Source: an uncultured Planctomycetaceae bacterium
GTDB taxonomy: Bacteria; Planctomycetota; Planctomycetia; Pirellulales; Pirellulaceae
Length of the DNA stretch: 13,245 bases
NCBI GenBank assembly: GCA_903927685.1
Contig: CAIYOB010001110.1
Coordinates: 1 to 13,245, forward strand
Direction of reading: 5' to 3'
Shown one piece after another: positions 1 to 7,499 of the stretch. The notes beneath the pieces are model-generated. The model was not told where the DNA came from, ran no database searches, and was given only the letters and a program-made list of their open reading frames with translations. Positions within the stretch are counted from its first letter, which is position 1; each line of letters opens with the position of its first letter. The translations under genes and the position numbers were made by a program.

Positions 1-918
1 GACAGGCCCGCGCAGAATGTCGATCTGCACGTGCGCGTTTCCGCGGTCAAGCCGCAGCCGCGCCGGCCGGTGCTTGTCGACGGCTGGACTCTGCCGCACG
101 AGGGCGAGGCGTACCTGCGCGATTTCGTCGAGCATGGCGTCAACGTGTGGCCGGGCGAGATGAGCAAGGCGGACATGCAGCGTTGGGGTATCCGCCAATT
201 GCGTTTGAGTTGCGGTTCTGCGGCCGACGTGCCGGCGTGGCTGGCCCGGCTGCAGTCGCTGGGTCTGGACTACGGCGACTACTTCGTCGGCATCCTGGAC
301 GAACCGGGCGGCACGACTCCCGAGGCCCTGAAGCCGTTTCTGGACGTCGCGCGCGCGATCCGCGCCCATGATCCCCGGGTGCGGATCTGCTTCAATCCGT
401 CGGAAGCGGCCCAGTTGGCCACGTTTCAGGTCTTGGCGCCGTACTGCGACGTCTGGTGCCCGTACAGCCTGCACGTGTTCTCGCCGTACTTCGGCAATCC
501 GGAGAAGAAACAGATCTACCTGCCGAAGCCGTGGATGTGGTACACGACCCCGTGCCTGTGGGACAAGACGGCCCGCGAGCCCGGCATCCGCACGGTTCCG
601 TCGCAGCCGGGGAATTGCGTCGGGGTGGCGTTCTTCGCCCTGAACTACCCGTGGCGCGACCAGTGGGACACGGGCTACGAACACCTCAACGACGCCTCGA
701 CCATGGGCGCCGTGCCTTCGCGTCACGGCCCCGTGGCGACGATCGTCTGGGAGCAGATCCGCGAAGCGTGCCAGACCGCCGATCTGGCCATGCTGGTCCG
801 CGAACGCCTGGGCGCAAAGACCTTCGACGACATCATCGACGCCAACCTGCAACGGCTGGTCCGCGAAGGTTCGAGCGAAGAACTGATCGCGTGGCTGGAA
901 CAGCAGCCGGCCCAGTAG
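1..918 (+). CDS. GH123/DUF4091-like glycoside hydrolase, 3' portion (5' end outside window)
   Basis: The frame is open from the first base, so the gene begins upstream of the window. The first in-frame start-like codon (GTG at 31) is inside the protein, and about 305 residues are visible. The N-terminal stretch (NVDLHVRVSAV) reads like the end of a beta-sandwich domain and is followed by a TIM-barrel-like region. An adjacent Asp-Glu pair in FVGILDEPGG (residues about 100-102 from the window start) matches the paired acidic catalytic residues of GH123 beta-N-acetylgalactosaminidases and the related DUF4091 proteins. The tail, with RHGPVATIVWEQIREACQTA, resembles the family's usual ending (an R/W-E-x-x-R-E-G/A segment before the last helix). 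Trp and Tyr clusters (KPWMWYTT, NYPWRDQW) suit a carbohydrate cleft. It is probably secreted, but the N-terminus is missing. Substrate unknown; the family call is moderately sure, the specificity is not. Confidence 0.6.
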   Translation, partial: DRPAQNVDLHVRVSAVKPQPRRPVLVDGWTLPHEGEAYLRDFVEHGVNVWPGEMSKADMQRWGIRQLRLSCGSAADVPAWLARLQSLGLDYGDYFVGILDEPGGTTPEALKPFLDVARAIRAHDPRVRICFNPSEAAQLATFQVLAPYCDVWCPYSLHVFSPYFGNPEKKQIYLPKPWMWYTTPCLWDKTAREPGIRTVPSQPGNCVGVAFFALNYPWRDQWDTGYEHLNDASTMGAVPSRHGPVATIVWEQIREACQTADLAMLVRERLGAKTFDDIIDANLQRLVREGSSEELIAWLEQQPAQ

Positions 919-957
919 TTGTCCGGGGCACGAAACCGATGGGGCGGGCTTGGGCCT

Positions 958-1099
958 AGTGTGTCGTCCAAGCTAAGAATTGGGGTTGGGTGGCTGGGGT
1001 CGAGCCACGAGGTACGAGTGGTGAGCCCCCAGTTCTTGCCACTGGGGGCTCGCTGCCCTCGACCCCAGGCACCCCAACTTTTGGCATGGACAACGCACT
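958..1099. repeat. MITE-like nested palindromic element (142 bp)
   Basis: Three nested inverted repeats share one centre. The outer arms 958-985 and 1072-1099 pair at 22 of 28 positions (end sequence AGTGTGTCGTCCA against AGTGCGTTGTCCA). The middle arms 988-1004 and 1058-1074 pair at 16 of 17. The inner arms 1023-1033 and 1041-1051 pair perfectly (GAGCCCCCAGT) around a 7-nt loop. No transposase is encoded. A TA precedes the left end (957-958) but is not repeated at the right end, so no target-site duplication is seen. The core is shared, in opposite orientation, with the element at 7500-7589. It lies between the stop of the GH123-like gene and the GH36 gene and could fold in RNA, possibly ending upstream transcripts, but it has no T-tract. 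Confidence 0.75.
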
Positions 1100-1149
1100 G
1101 GACTGCCGCAGCGGTCGCGAAACGAAGCGGTTCAACAAAAGTGCGATGA

Positions 1150-1157
1150 AAGGGAGA
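1150..1157 (+). promoter_or_regulatory. Ribosome binding site fixing the GTG start of the GH36 gene
   Basis: AAGGGAGA lies 4 nt before the GTG at 1162. It supports the GTG start over later ATGs and gives a protein that begins with a typical signal peptide. Confidence 0.6.
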
Positions 1158-1161
1158 GTCC

Positions 1162-3690
1162 GTGAGGCTGAGATCTTCGACCGTCTGTGCGGCGTTAGCG
1201 GTTGGCTGGGCAGGTGTCCTGTTGTCCGCAGGCGGTGTCGCCGCCGGGGCGGACGCGGAGATCTCGCTGAACCGCCGCTGGGCGGAACAAGCGTTTGCCC
1301 GGGAATCCGTGGATGTCAAACCGGCCACTCGCCTGGTGGTCATCCACGAGGACATGCCCGGCGATACCAAGCTGGGCCGGTGTGCCGCGGTGAATGCGCC
1401 GCCGATGCGGCTGGGAGACAAGGTCTACGAGCACGGCATCGGCGTCAATTCGCTGAGCGTCCTGCGGGTGATCCTGGAGAAGCCGGCCGAGCGGTTCACG
1501 TCGATGATTGGCATCGACCGGAACATGGACAACTCGCCGGCATCCGTCCGATTTCACGTCAGCGTGGACGGCCAGGACGTGTTCGCGACCGAGGTCATTC
1601 GAGCGAGTGCCGTTCCGCGAGCCATCGACGTGCCGCTGAACGGCGCCCAGTCGCTGGAACTCACCGTCGACGTCGGGGGCGATGACCGCAATTCGGATCA
1701 GGCCGACTGGGCCGACGCCAAGGTCATCTTCCAGGACGGCTCGGAAGCGTGGCTGGACGACATCGGACGGCAAGCGGCGCCGGTTGGCGGCCTGCCCTTT
1801 TCGTTCGTCTACGACGGCAAGCACTCGTCCGAGTTCATCAACGACTGGAAACGCGAAATCCAGGACGAGCAACTCAGCGAGACCACGCTCCGCCGGCTCG
1901 TGACGCTGACCGACCCGAGCAGCGGACTCGAAGTCCAAGCCGTCTGCACGATCTATCTCGACACGGCCGGCGTCGATTGGACGGTTCACTTTACGAACCG
2001 AGGCGACCGCGACACGCCGGTCGTGGAACAGGTCCGCGCGGTCGACGCCACGGTCGACATCGGGCTGGGGACCCACGTCGTGATCCACCGCCTCAACGGC
2101 GCTCCGTGCCTGCCCGACGACTGGATGCCGTTCGACCAGGCGGTCCCTCCCGGACAGAAGGCCGAGTTCTCGGCGACCAACGGCCGGTCTTCGAATGTGT
2201 CGCCGTGGTTCAACCTCGACTGGGGCACCGGCGGAGTCATCACGGCCATCGGCTGGTCCGGACAGTGGACGGCCGCGGTCGAACTGCGCGACGGCAAGCT
2301 GCGAACGCAAGCGGGCCTGCAGAACCTGCACATGATTCTGCATCCGGGGGAGTGGATCCGCAGTCCGCGGATCCTGCAGTTGTACTGGCAAGGCGGGGAC
2401 CCGGACCGCGCCTACAACCTGTTCCGCCGCACCATGCTGGCCCACATCGTGCCGCGGATTGACGGCCGGGTGGTCGAGCCGCCGATCGTCCACCTCAGCA
2501 CGTCGTTCTATGAATTGAATGCTACGAACGAGCAGAACGTGCTGTCGCACTTGGATTCCATCAAGGACCTGGGGTTCGAGATGTTCTGGCTGGACGCTTA
2601 CTGGACGGGACCGAGTGGTTTTCCCGACAGCATGGGAAACTACGGATTCCCGCTGGAACGGGTCGAGCCCCGGGACCGTTTTCCGCACGGCCTGAAGGCC
2701 ATCGGCGATGCCGTCGAAAAGGCGGGACTCAAGTTCCTGATGTGGTTCGAACCGGAACGGGTGGCGAGCGGCACGTATCTCGCCAAGGAACATCCCGAGT
2801 GGGTCATCGGAGGTGCCAACGGCGGGCTGTTCAATCTGGGCATCCCGGAAGCACGCACGTTCATGACCGAGTACCTGAACGCGGTCGTCAAGCAGTACAA
2901 ACTGTCCTGCCTGAGGATCGATTACAACATTGACCCGCTCGGCGCCTGGCAGGCCATGGATGCCCAGGATCCCAACCGAGTCGGCATGACCGAGATCCGG
3001 TACGTCGAGGGGCTGTACCAGATGTGGGACGACGTCCGAAAGGCAAACCCGGGTTTGTTCATCGACGACTGTGCCAGTGGCGGCCGGCGAGTCGACCTGG
3101 AGGCCGTGTCCCGCGCACTCGTTCTCTGGCGAAGCGACAATACGTGCGACATGCTCGATCACGACCCGAGGACCATCGCGGCGGCCGCGATCAAGAACCA
3201 ACTGATGAGCGCCGGCCTGAACCGCTACCTCCCCTTCAGCACGGTCGGGCAGATGGGCGCGACGCCCTACCTGTTCCGCAGCGGCTTCAATGGCGGGATC
3301 GCCTTTGGCGAGGATGTCCGCGACACGGCCTACCCCCGCGAACTCCTGAAACAGGGCATTGCGGAAGGCCGGCGGATCCGGAAGTACTTTCACGGCGACT
3401 TCTACCCGCTTTCGGACGCCAATGTCGATCCCCGCGATTGGTGCGTCTTGCAGTATCATCTGCCCGGCGAAGGGGCTGGGATGGTCCTGGCGTTCCGTCG
3501 AGATCAGTCGCCGTATGCGAGTTACGACTGCCAGTTGCGCGAGATCGATCCGGCGGCCAGCTACGAGGTGAGAATGCACCATACGTACGATCCGGAACCG
3601 CCCGTCACGATGAGCGGCCGCGATCTAGCGCGGCTGAACGTCACGATCGGCCAGCGCCCCGGCTCGGTCCTCGTCGAGTATGACCAATAG
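1162..3690 (+). CDS. Secreted NPCBM-GH36 alpha-galactosidase-type glycosidase
   Basis: 842 residues. Residues 1-30 form a signal peptide (VRLRSS, then a hydrophobic run ending GGVAAGADA). Residues about 38-193 are an NPCBM domain, recognised by YEHGIGVN (89-96) and ADWADAKV (181-188). A beta-sandwich region follows (about 200-430), then a melibiase TIM barrel (about 444-750) and a C-terminal beta domain. GH36 signatures are present: FWLDAYW, MWFEPER (527-533), RIDYN with Asp587 as expected nucleophile, C-A-S-G-G-R-R-V-D, and WRSDNT with Asp659 as expected acid/base. The usual K-W-D before the nucleophile is R-I-D here, so the activity may not be classical melibiase. It would release terminal alpha-galactose or a related sugar outside the cytoplasm. 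It shares 11 nt with the next gene, suggesting coupled translation. Family call sure; substrate inferred. Confidence 0.9.
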   Translation: MRLRSSTVCAALAVGWAGVLLSAGGVAAGADAEISLNRRWAEQAFARESVDVKPATRLVVIHEDMPGDTKLGRCAAVNAPPMRLGDKVYEHGIGVNSLSVLRVILEKPAERFTSMIGIDRNMDNSPASVRFHVSVDGQDVFATEVIRASAVPRAIDVPLNGAQSLELTVDVGGDDRNSDQADWADAKVIFQDGSEAWLDDIGRQAAPVGGLPFSFVYDGKHSSEFINDWKREIQDEQLSETTLRRLVTLTDPSSGLEVQAVCTIYLDTAGVDWTVHFTNRGDRDTPVVEQVRAVDATVDIGLGTHVVIHRLNGAPCLPDDWMPFDQAVPPGQKAEFSATNGRSSNVSPWFNLDWGTGGVITAIGWSGQWTAAVELRDGKLRTQAGLQNLHMILHPGEWIRSPRILQLYWQGGDPDRAYNLFRRTMLAHIVPRIDGRVVEPPIVHLSTSFYELNATNEQNVLSHLDSIKDLGFEMFWLDAYWTGPSGFPDSMGNYGFPLERVEPRDRFPHGLKAIGDAVEKAGLKFLMWFEPERVASGTYLAKEHPEWVIGGANGGLFNLGIPEARTFMTEYLNAVVKQYKLSCLRIDYNIDPLGAWQAMDAQDPNRVGMTEIRYVEGLYQMWDDVRKANPGLFIDDCASGGRRVDLEAVSRALVLWRSDNTCDMLDHDPRTIAAAAIKNQLMSAGLNRYLPFSTVGQMGATPYLFRSGFNGGIAFGEDVRDTAYPRELLKQGIAEGRRIRKYFHGDFYPLSDANVDPRDWCVLQYHLPGEGAGMVLAFRRDQSPYASYDCQLREIDPAASYEVRMHHTYDPEPPVTMSGRDLARLNVTIGQRPGSVLVEYDQ

Positions 3691-4441
3691 CCGTGAACAG
3701 AGCCCGGCCGGTTGGCGACGTGCTCGCAGCGAGAACGAAACTCGCGGCGGCTGGCGGGAAGAGCGAGGCTCGGGGCAAGCGGTCCCGTGCGCCGCCTGGA
3801 AAACCATCTTCGCCTGGCTGGGCGTTCCTTTCAGCCTGACCTATGCTTGCCTGGACGTTTGGTTGTTGCGGAGGGCGGCGAGCATGCAGGACGAGACCAC
3901 GGACCTTCAGCGCACGGTGGTGCGGCGGATCTTCGTTGTTCAGATCAGTCTGGTCGCAACGATTCTGCTGCTGTTGCTGGTCGGCGACTGGTTCGCCGTC
4001 AAGCGGTTCGGCTTTGACTTCTGGTTCGCCTTCTTCGCCGGCTGCATGGGGGCCAGCGTCTCGCTGCGGATCCGGACCGGAACGGACCCGCAAGTACTGC
4101 AAGAGGCCGGCCGGTCGACCGTGGATACGCTGATGCCGATCCTGTACGGCGCGATCATGGCTGGCTTAACGTATCTGCTGTTCATGTCGGGTATCCTGTC
4201 CGGCAACGCCGGGCAGGGATTGCTGACCACGAATCTGTTCCCCACGTTCGACGTCGACCTGGTGGACATGCGGACCGAGGGCGTGGTCAAGGCGTTCCTG
4301 GGTTCGCGGCCGGCCACGCTTCCCGACGTGGGCAAGCTCCTGGTGTGGTGCTTCCTGGCCGGGTACTCGGAGAAGTTCGTGATCGGGATCCTGACCGCGC
4401 TCGAACGCCGCTCGGACAGAGGCGGGCCGTCGCCCGACTGA
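3680..4441 (+). CDS. Multi-pass membrane protein of unknown function, overlapping the GH36 gene
   Basis: 253 residues from the ATG at 3680. I do not recognise the family. Hydrophobic segments likely to span the membrane lie at about residues 42-63 (FAWLGVPFSLTYACLDVWLL), 88-107 (ISLVATILLLLLVGDWFA), 111-128 (FWFAFFAGCMGASVSL), 153-172 (LYGAIMAGLTYLLFMSGIL) and 221-241. The last contains WCFLAGYSEKFV, which resembles the W-x-F-x-A-G-(F/Y)-S-E motif seen near the end of some uncharacterised bacterial membrane proteins (recalled, not searched). The start is uncertain. The ATG at 3680 overlaps the GH36 stop and lacks a clear Shine-Dalgarno. The in-frame ATG at 3884 has GGAGGG at 3870-3875 and would give 185 residues. 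I keep the long form because residues 42-63 read like a genuine membrane helix. Confidence 0.65.
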   Translation: MTNSREQSPAGWRRARSENETRGGWREERGSGQAVPCAAWKTIFAWLGVPFSLTYACLDVWLLRRAASMQDETTDLQRTVVRRIFVVQISLVATILLLLLVGDWFAVKRFGFDFWFAFFAGCMGASVSLRIRTGTDPQVLQEAGRSTVDTLMPILYGAIMAGLTYLLFMSGILSGNAGQGLLTTNLFPTFDVDLVDMRTEGVVKAFLGSRPATLPDVGKLLVWCFLAGYSEKFVIGILTALERRSDRGGPSPD

Positions 4442-4493
4442 GCGGCACGCGAGCTGTCGCACGGGTCACCCGACGGCACTGGGTATTGGGCAT

Positions 4494-5378
4494 TCAGCCT
4501 TGAGGGAGCACGAGATCGCCGCTCCCATAGAACGCGGCCACAGGCAGGCCGGTGTCTCGGGCCACGGCGGCGGCGATGCGGTCGACCTGGTCGTCGGCCA
4601 GCGGCGCGACACAGCTCTCGGCGGGGCGGCGGGCGACGGTGTAGATCTGGATCAGGCTCAAGCGTCCGCCGGCGGCGGTGATGTCCCGCAGCCGCCCGCA
4701 GAAAGCCTGGATCTCGGCGGGGTCCGGCGGTTGGCCGTCGATCTGCATCCACAGCGACTGGATGACCAGGGGCCGGATCCGCGCGGCTTGGGTGATGTTC
4801 TCCAGGATCCGGCTGAGCGGGACCGGCGAGCGATCGACACGCTGGAAAAAGGCCTCGGTTCCCGCATCCAGTTTGGCCCAGATCTCGCCCTGGTTGCGGT
4901 CCAGGATTTCCAGGCCGCGTTGCACGTGCGGGCGATGGAACCGGCTGGCGTTGGTGATCAGCACCAGCTTGACTTCGTCCAAGCCGTGCCGGCGTTTGAC
5001 CTCGGCGCAGGCGGCGATGATCTCGTCAAAGTTGCGGTGCGTCGTCGGCTCGCCGTCCCCGGAAAACGCGATGTCGTTCAGCCGCCGCAACTCCGGCGGG
5101 ACCGAGCGGAACTTGTCGGTTTCGTACAGCTGCCCCGAGGCCGCAATCGTCAGCAGGGCGTCCAATTCGTCCAGCAGCCGGTCCAGTTCGACGAACCGTG
5201 TGTCGCCCGCGACGGTGCGGTCAACCTGGCAATAGATGCAGCCGAAATTGCAGATCTTGTCCGGGTTCAGGTTCACGCCGATCGACAAGCCACGGCTGCG
5301 CCGGCTGAGGACCGGATAGACGAACCGATTGGCTTCGAAGCGGCGTTCGTGCTGGATGTGGAGGGGCGTGGTGGACAT
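4494..5378 (-). CDS. Radical SAM protein, COG0731-like (Fe-S oxidoreductase)
   Basis: 294 residues from the ATG at 5378; an in-frame TTG at 5396 would add six residues, and neither start has a strong Shine-Dalgarno. The 4Fe-4S/SAM-binding motif C-N-F-G-C-I-Y-C has Cys43, Cys47 and Cys50 (CX3CX2C). FSGDGEPT (105-112) is the glycine-rich SAM-contacting strand typical of this group, and RRSRGLSIGVNL precedes the cysteines as in proteins annotated as wyosine-type or uncharacterised radical SAM oxidoreductases. No extra ferredoxin-like cysteine cluster is visible at the C-terminus, so it is a minimal radical SAM barrel. The reaction and substrate cannot be told from sequence. It converges on the membrane protein gene with a 52-nt gap, and no partner gene is adjacent. 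Family sure; function unknown. Confidence 0.85.
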   Translation of the reverse strand: MSTTPLHIQHERRFEANRFVYPVLSRRSRGLSIGVNLNPDKICNFGCIYCQVDRTVAGDTRFVELDRLLDELDALLTIAASGQLYETDKFRSVPPELRRLNDIAFSGDGEPTTHRNFDEIIAACAEVKRRHGLDEVKLVLITNASRFHRPHVQRGLEILDRNQGEIWAKLDAGTEAFFQRVDRSPVPLSRILENITQAARIRPLVIQSLWMQIDGQPPDPAEIQAFCGRLRDITAAGGRLSLIQIYTVARRPAESCVAPLADDQVDRIAAAVARDTGLPVAAFYGSGDLVLPQG

Positions 5379-5412
5379 GCGCAGTTCGACAAACAAAAGC
5401 TGCCGGGGACGG

Positions 5413-5452
5413 GTGGCCGGGGTCGAGCGCAGCGAGCCCCCGGAATCCCCGG
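5413..5452. repeat. Truncated copy of the CGAGCCCCC palindrome family
   Basis: The segment GGGGTCGAGCGCAGCGAGCC followed by CCC closely matches the left arm of the element at 7500-7589 (GGGGTCGAGTGCAACGAGCC plus CCC). The right half is reduced to a short CCCCGGG, so this looks like a decayed half-copy beside the gene start. Confidence 0.55.
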
Positions 5453-5459
5453 GCCGAAT

Positions 5460-5594
5460 GGTACGAGGTCAGCGTGCCAGCGGCCTTGCCGCCATTCTAA
5501 CCCGAAGCGTCAGCGAGGAATCCGGCCGGAAATCGGTTCATCCTCGCTCACGCGTCGGGTTACGAAGAGCGGCGTTGCCGCTTGGCCTCGTACC
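5460..5594. repeat. Nested palindromic repeat with 22-bp inner arms
   Basis: The outer ends GGTACGAGG (5460-5468) and CCTCGTACC (5586-5594) are exact complements. The inner arms 5498-5519 and 5541-5562 (TAACCCGA...GCGAGGA and its complement) pair at 20 of 22 positions around a 21-nt centre. The stretches between outer and inner arms pair partly. It carries no coding capacity I trust. Similar TAACCCGA/GCGAGGA palindromes are, from memory, widespread in planctomycete genomes. Confidence 0.75.
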
Positions 5595-5713
5595 CTGCGA
5601 CTGTCGACTCGCGGCGCTCGACAACAGCCACCCCGTCGGCAACCTTGAGTCCCTAAACTTGTGCGATTCAGAACACACTTCGGGGAACCAGCACCAGAAC
5701 GCCGCAGTCCGGC

Positions 5714-6718
5714 TCAGACCTCCTTGGCGTTGATCCAGGGCATCAGGCCGCGGAGCCGCTTGCCGACTTCCTCGATCAGCAGTTTCTGTTCGCGCTTGCG
5801 GCAGGCTTTGAACACAGGAGCGCCGGCCTTGTTTTCCAGAATCCATTCGCGTGCGAACTCGCCGCTCTGCACTTCCTTGAGGATCTTTTTCATTTCCGCA
5901 CGCGTCTGCTCGGTGATGATCCGCGGTCCGCGCGAATAGTCGCCGTATTCGGCCGTGTTGGAGACGCTGTACCGCATGTAGCTGAGGCCGCCCTGGTAGA
6001 ACAGGTCGACGATCAGTTTCAGTTCGTGCAAGCATTCGAAGAACGCCATTTCCGGCTGATAACCCGCTTCGACCAGCGTATCGAACGCAGCCTTGACCAA
6101 CTCGCTGACGCCGCCGCACAGCACGGCTTGCTCGCCGAACAGATCCGTCTCGGTCTCTTCGGCAAACGTCGTCTGGATCACGCCGCCGCGCGTCCCGCCG
6201 ATGCCCTTGGCATAGGCGAGCCCGAGGGCCAGGGTCTCTTCCGTGGCGCCAGCGCCGACGGCGATCAAGCAGGGCACGCCGCCGCCCTTTTCGAATTCGC
6301 TGCGGACCAGGTGTCCGGGGCCCTTGGGGGCGACCAGCAAGGTGGCCACGCCCGGCGGCGGCTCGACTTGGCCGTAGTGGACATTGAAGCCGTGCGAGCA
6401 CATCAGCACGTTGCCCGGCTGCAGGTTGGGGCGGATCGAGTTGCGATAGATGTCGCCCTGCAATTCGTCCGGCAACAGGATATTGATCAGATCGCCGCGT
6501 TTGGTCGCTTCCTCGATGTTCAGGGGCTGAAAGCCGTGGGCGACGGCCAAGTCGTAGTTCTTGGTGCCCGGCAGCTCGCTGATGACAACCTGGCAGCCGC
6601 TGTCACGCAAGTTCAATGCCTGGGCGTGGCCCTGCGAACCGTATCCCAGAATGGCGATGGTCTTGCCTTTGAGCAGCGAGAGATCGGCGTCTTTGTCGTA
6701 GAAAATCTTGGCGGCCAT
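5714..6718 (-). CDS. ilvC: Ketol-acid reductoisomerase
   Basis: 334 residues, the usual length of short class I enzymes. It converts acetolactate or acetohydroxybutyrate to the dihydroxy acid in valine, leucine and isoleucine synthesis, using Mg2+ and NAD(P)H in the cytoplasm. The start is the ATG at 6718 ([19 protein letters not shown]), which matches the family N-terminus; AGGAG at 6731-6735 lies 12 nt upstream. The dinucleotide-binding motif is G25-Y-G27-S-Q-G30-H. Later motifs are APKGPGH, the metal-binding [12 protein letters not shown], and [16 protein letters not shown] followed by [12 protein letters not shown] in the knotted C-terminal domain. The cofactor loop reads [13 protein letters not shown], without the Arg often found there. 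It is 154 nt downstream of ilvN on the same strand, probably in the same transcript. Very sure of function. Confidence 0.97.
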   Translation of the reverse strand: MAAKIFYDKDADLSLLKGKTIAILGYGSQGHAQALNLRDSGCQVVISELPGTKNYDLAVAHGFQPLNIEEATKRGDLINILLPDELQGDIYRNSIRPNLQPGNVLMCSHGFNVHYGQVEPPPGVATLLVAPKGPGHLVRSEFEKGGGVPCLIAVGAGATEETLALGLAYAKGIGGTRGGVIQTTFAEETETDLFGEQAVLCGGVSELVKAAFDTLVEAGYQPEMAFFECLHELKLIVDLFYQGGLSYMRYSVSNTAEYGDYSRGPRIITEQTRAEMKKILKEVQSGEFAREWILENKAGAPVFKACRKREQKLLIEEVGKRLRGLMPWINAKEV

Positions 6719-6730
6719 GGGTGCTGTTGA

Positions 6731-6735
6731 CTCCT
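6731..6735 (-). promoter_or_regulatory. Ribosome binding site of ilvC
   Basis: AGGAG on the minus strand, 12 nt before the ATG at 6718. The spacing is long but this is the only purine-rich match, and it supports rejecting the upstream GTG extension of the frame to 6916. Confidence 0.4.
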
Positions 6736-6872
6736 GGAATTGAAGTAGTGTGTAAGGGGAATGGGATGGGAATGCTCGTCTATCGGATCCGCCGTGCCGG
6801 GGCGCCCGCGGCAGCGGGGAACGCACTTCGTTCACGGCAACTCGCCAGCGTAGCGGGCTGCCACGGTCCGCG

Positions 6873-7388
6873 TCACGGCGCCGCGCCGTTCGATTCATCC
6901 TTCTTCGCGGCGGCACTGCGGACCATCGCGATGCGGCCGCTGCGGACCAATTCGATAATGCCGAACGGCCGCATCCGCTCGATGAAGGCCTGGACTTTGT
7001 TTTCCCGTCCGGAGATTTCGATCATCACCTGGTCTTCGCCGACGTCGACGATGCGGCCGCGGAAAATCTCGACCAGTTCCCGGACCTCGCTGCGTTGCCC
7101 GCCCGTCGCGGCCTTGACTTTGATCAGCATCAGGTCGCGTTCGACGTAGACCTGGCTGCCGATATCCTCGACTCGGACAACCGTGACGATCTTTTCCAAC
7201 TGCTTGCGGACTTGCTCCAGGACCCGGTCGTCTCCCACGATGACGAAGGTCATCCGGGACAAGTTGGGGTCTTCGGTCTCGCCGACGGCCAGCGAGTCGA
7301 TGTTATAGCCGCGCGAGGCGAGCATCCCGGAAATGTGCGCGAGAACGCCAGGCACGTTTTGCACGATCGCGGACAGGACGTGACGCAT
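6873..7388 (-). CDS. ilvN: Acetolactate synthase small (regulatory) subunit
   Basis: 171 residues, close to the about 160-170 usual for IlvH/IlvN. It binds branched-chain amino acids through its ACT domain and confers feedback inhibition on the catalytic subunit IlvB. The N-terminal ACT domain (about 1-75) shows [20 protein letters not shown], then [16 protein letters not shown] and LSRMTFV. The C-terminal domain (about 80-160) shows [19 protein letters not shown] and [10 protein letters not shown]. These match E. coli IlvH segment by segment. The extra tail [13 protein letters not shown] is not family-conserved. GGAG lies about 12 nt before the ATG. ilvC follows on the same strand after 154 nt with no gene between them. 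The catalytic ilvB is not in the window, so it must lie elsewhere. Confidence 0.95.
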   Translation of the reverse strand: MRHVLSAIVQNVPGVLAHISGMLASRGYNIDSLAVGETEDPNLSRMTFVIVGDDRVLEQVRKQLEKIVTVVRVEDIGSQVYVERDLMLIKVKAATGGQRSEVRELVEIFRGRIVDVGEDQVMIEISGRENKVQAFIERMRPFGIIELVRSGRIAMVRSAAAKKDESNGAAP

Positions 7389-7499
7389 AGCTGAGGTTAG
7401 CTCCGGCGGTAACTTGGAAACACCGGATGATAGTCTGAGCGACCCGGATCAGCAAGGGGCAGGCCAGATGCGGCCCCTGGGTACCTGGGGTTGAGCGTC

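Larger units (their letters stand above)
5379..5713. other. 335-nt intergenic region downstream of ilvC and upstream of the radical SAM gene
   Basis: No coding sequence is supported here. It holds a truncated GC-rich palindrome remnant (5413-5452) and a nested palindrome (5460-5594), both listed separately. The stretch 5595-5713 has no feature I can identify. I see no clear terminator with a T-tract after ilvC and no convincing promoter for the radical SAM gene. Confidence 0.6.

Noticed and set aside
957..1101. TA target-site duplication typical of IS630/Tc1-type elements around the palindrome
   Set aside because: TA is present at the left end only; the right end is followed by GG, so a duplication is not supported.
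919..1149. Small open frames across 919-1149 on both strands
   Set aside because: They translate the palindromic element (peptides such as VPGVEGSEPP and its mirror-strand equivalent). This is a known source of spurious planctomycete gene calls.
1195..3582. 795-codon open frame antisense to the GH36 gene
   Set aside because: Its composition is rich in Arg, Val, Asp and Gly as expected of a GC-rich shadow frame, there is no recognisable domain, and the opposite strand encodes a clear GH36 enzyme with signal peptide and catalytic motifs.
4462..4472. CGGGTCACCCG hairpin between the converging membrane protein and radical SAM genes as a terminator
   Set aside because: The stem is only 4 bp with a 3-nt loop and there is no T-tract on either side.
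4500..5648. 382-codon plus-strand frame opposite the radical SAM gene
   Set aside because: Shadow frame with no domain. The opposite strand has the CX3CX2C motif and family-like sequence throughout.
5538..6401. 287-codon minus-strand frame over ilvC
   Set aside because: It is a shifted reading of ilvC that ends in the palindromic repeat; its composition is Arg-rich and it lacks a domain.
6719..6916. N-terminal extension of ilvC back to a GTG at 6916
   Set aside because: The extra 66 residues are Arg-rich, unlike any ketol-acid reductoisomerase, and run into the end of ilvN. The ATG at 6718 matches the family start and has a ribosome binding site.
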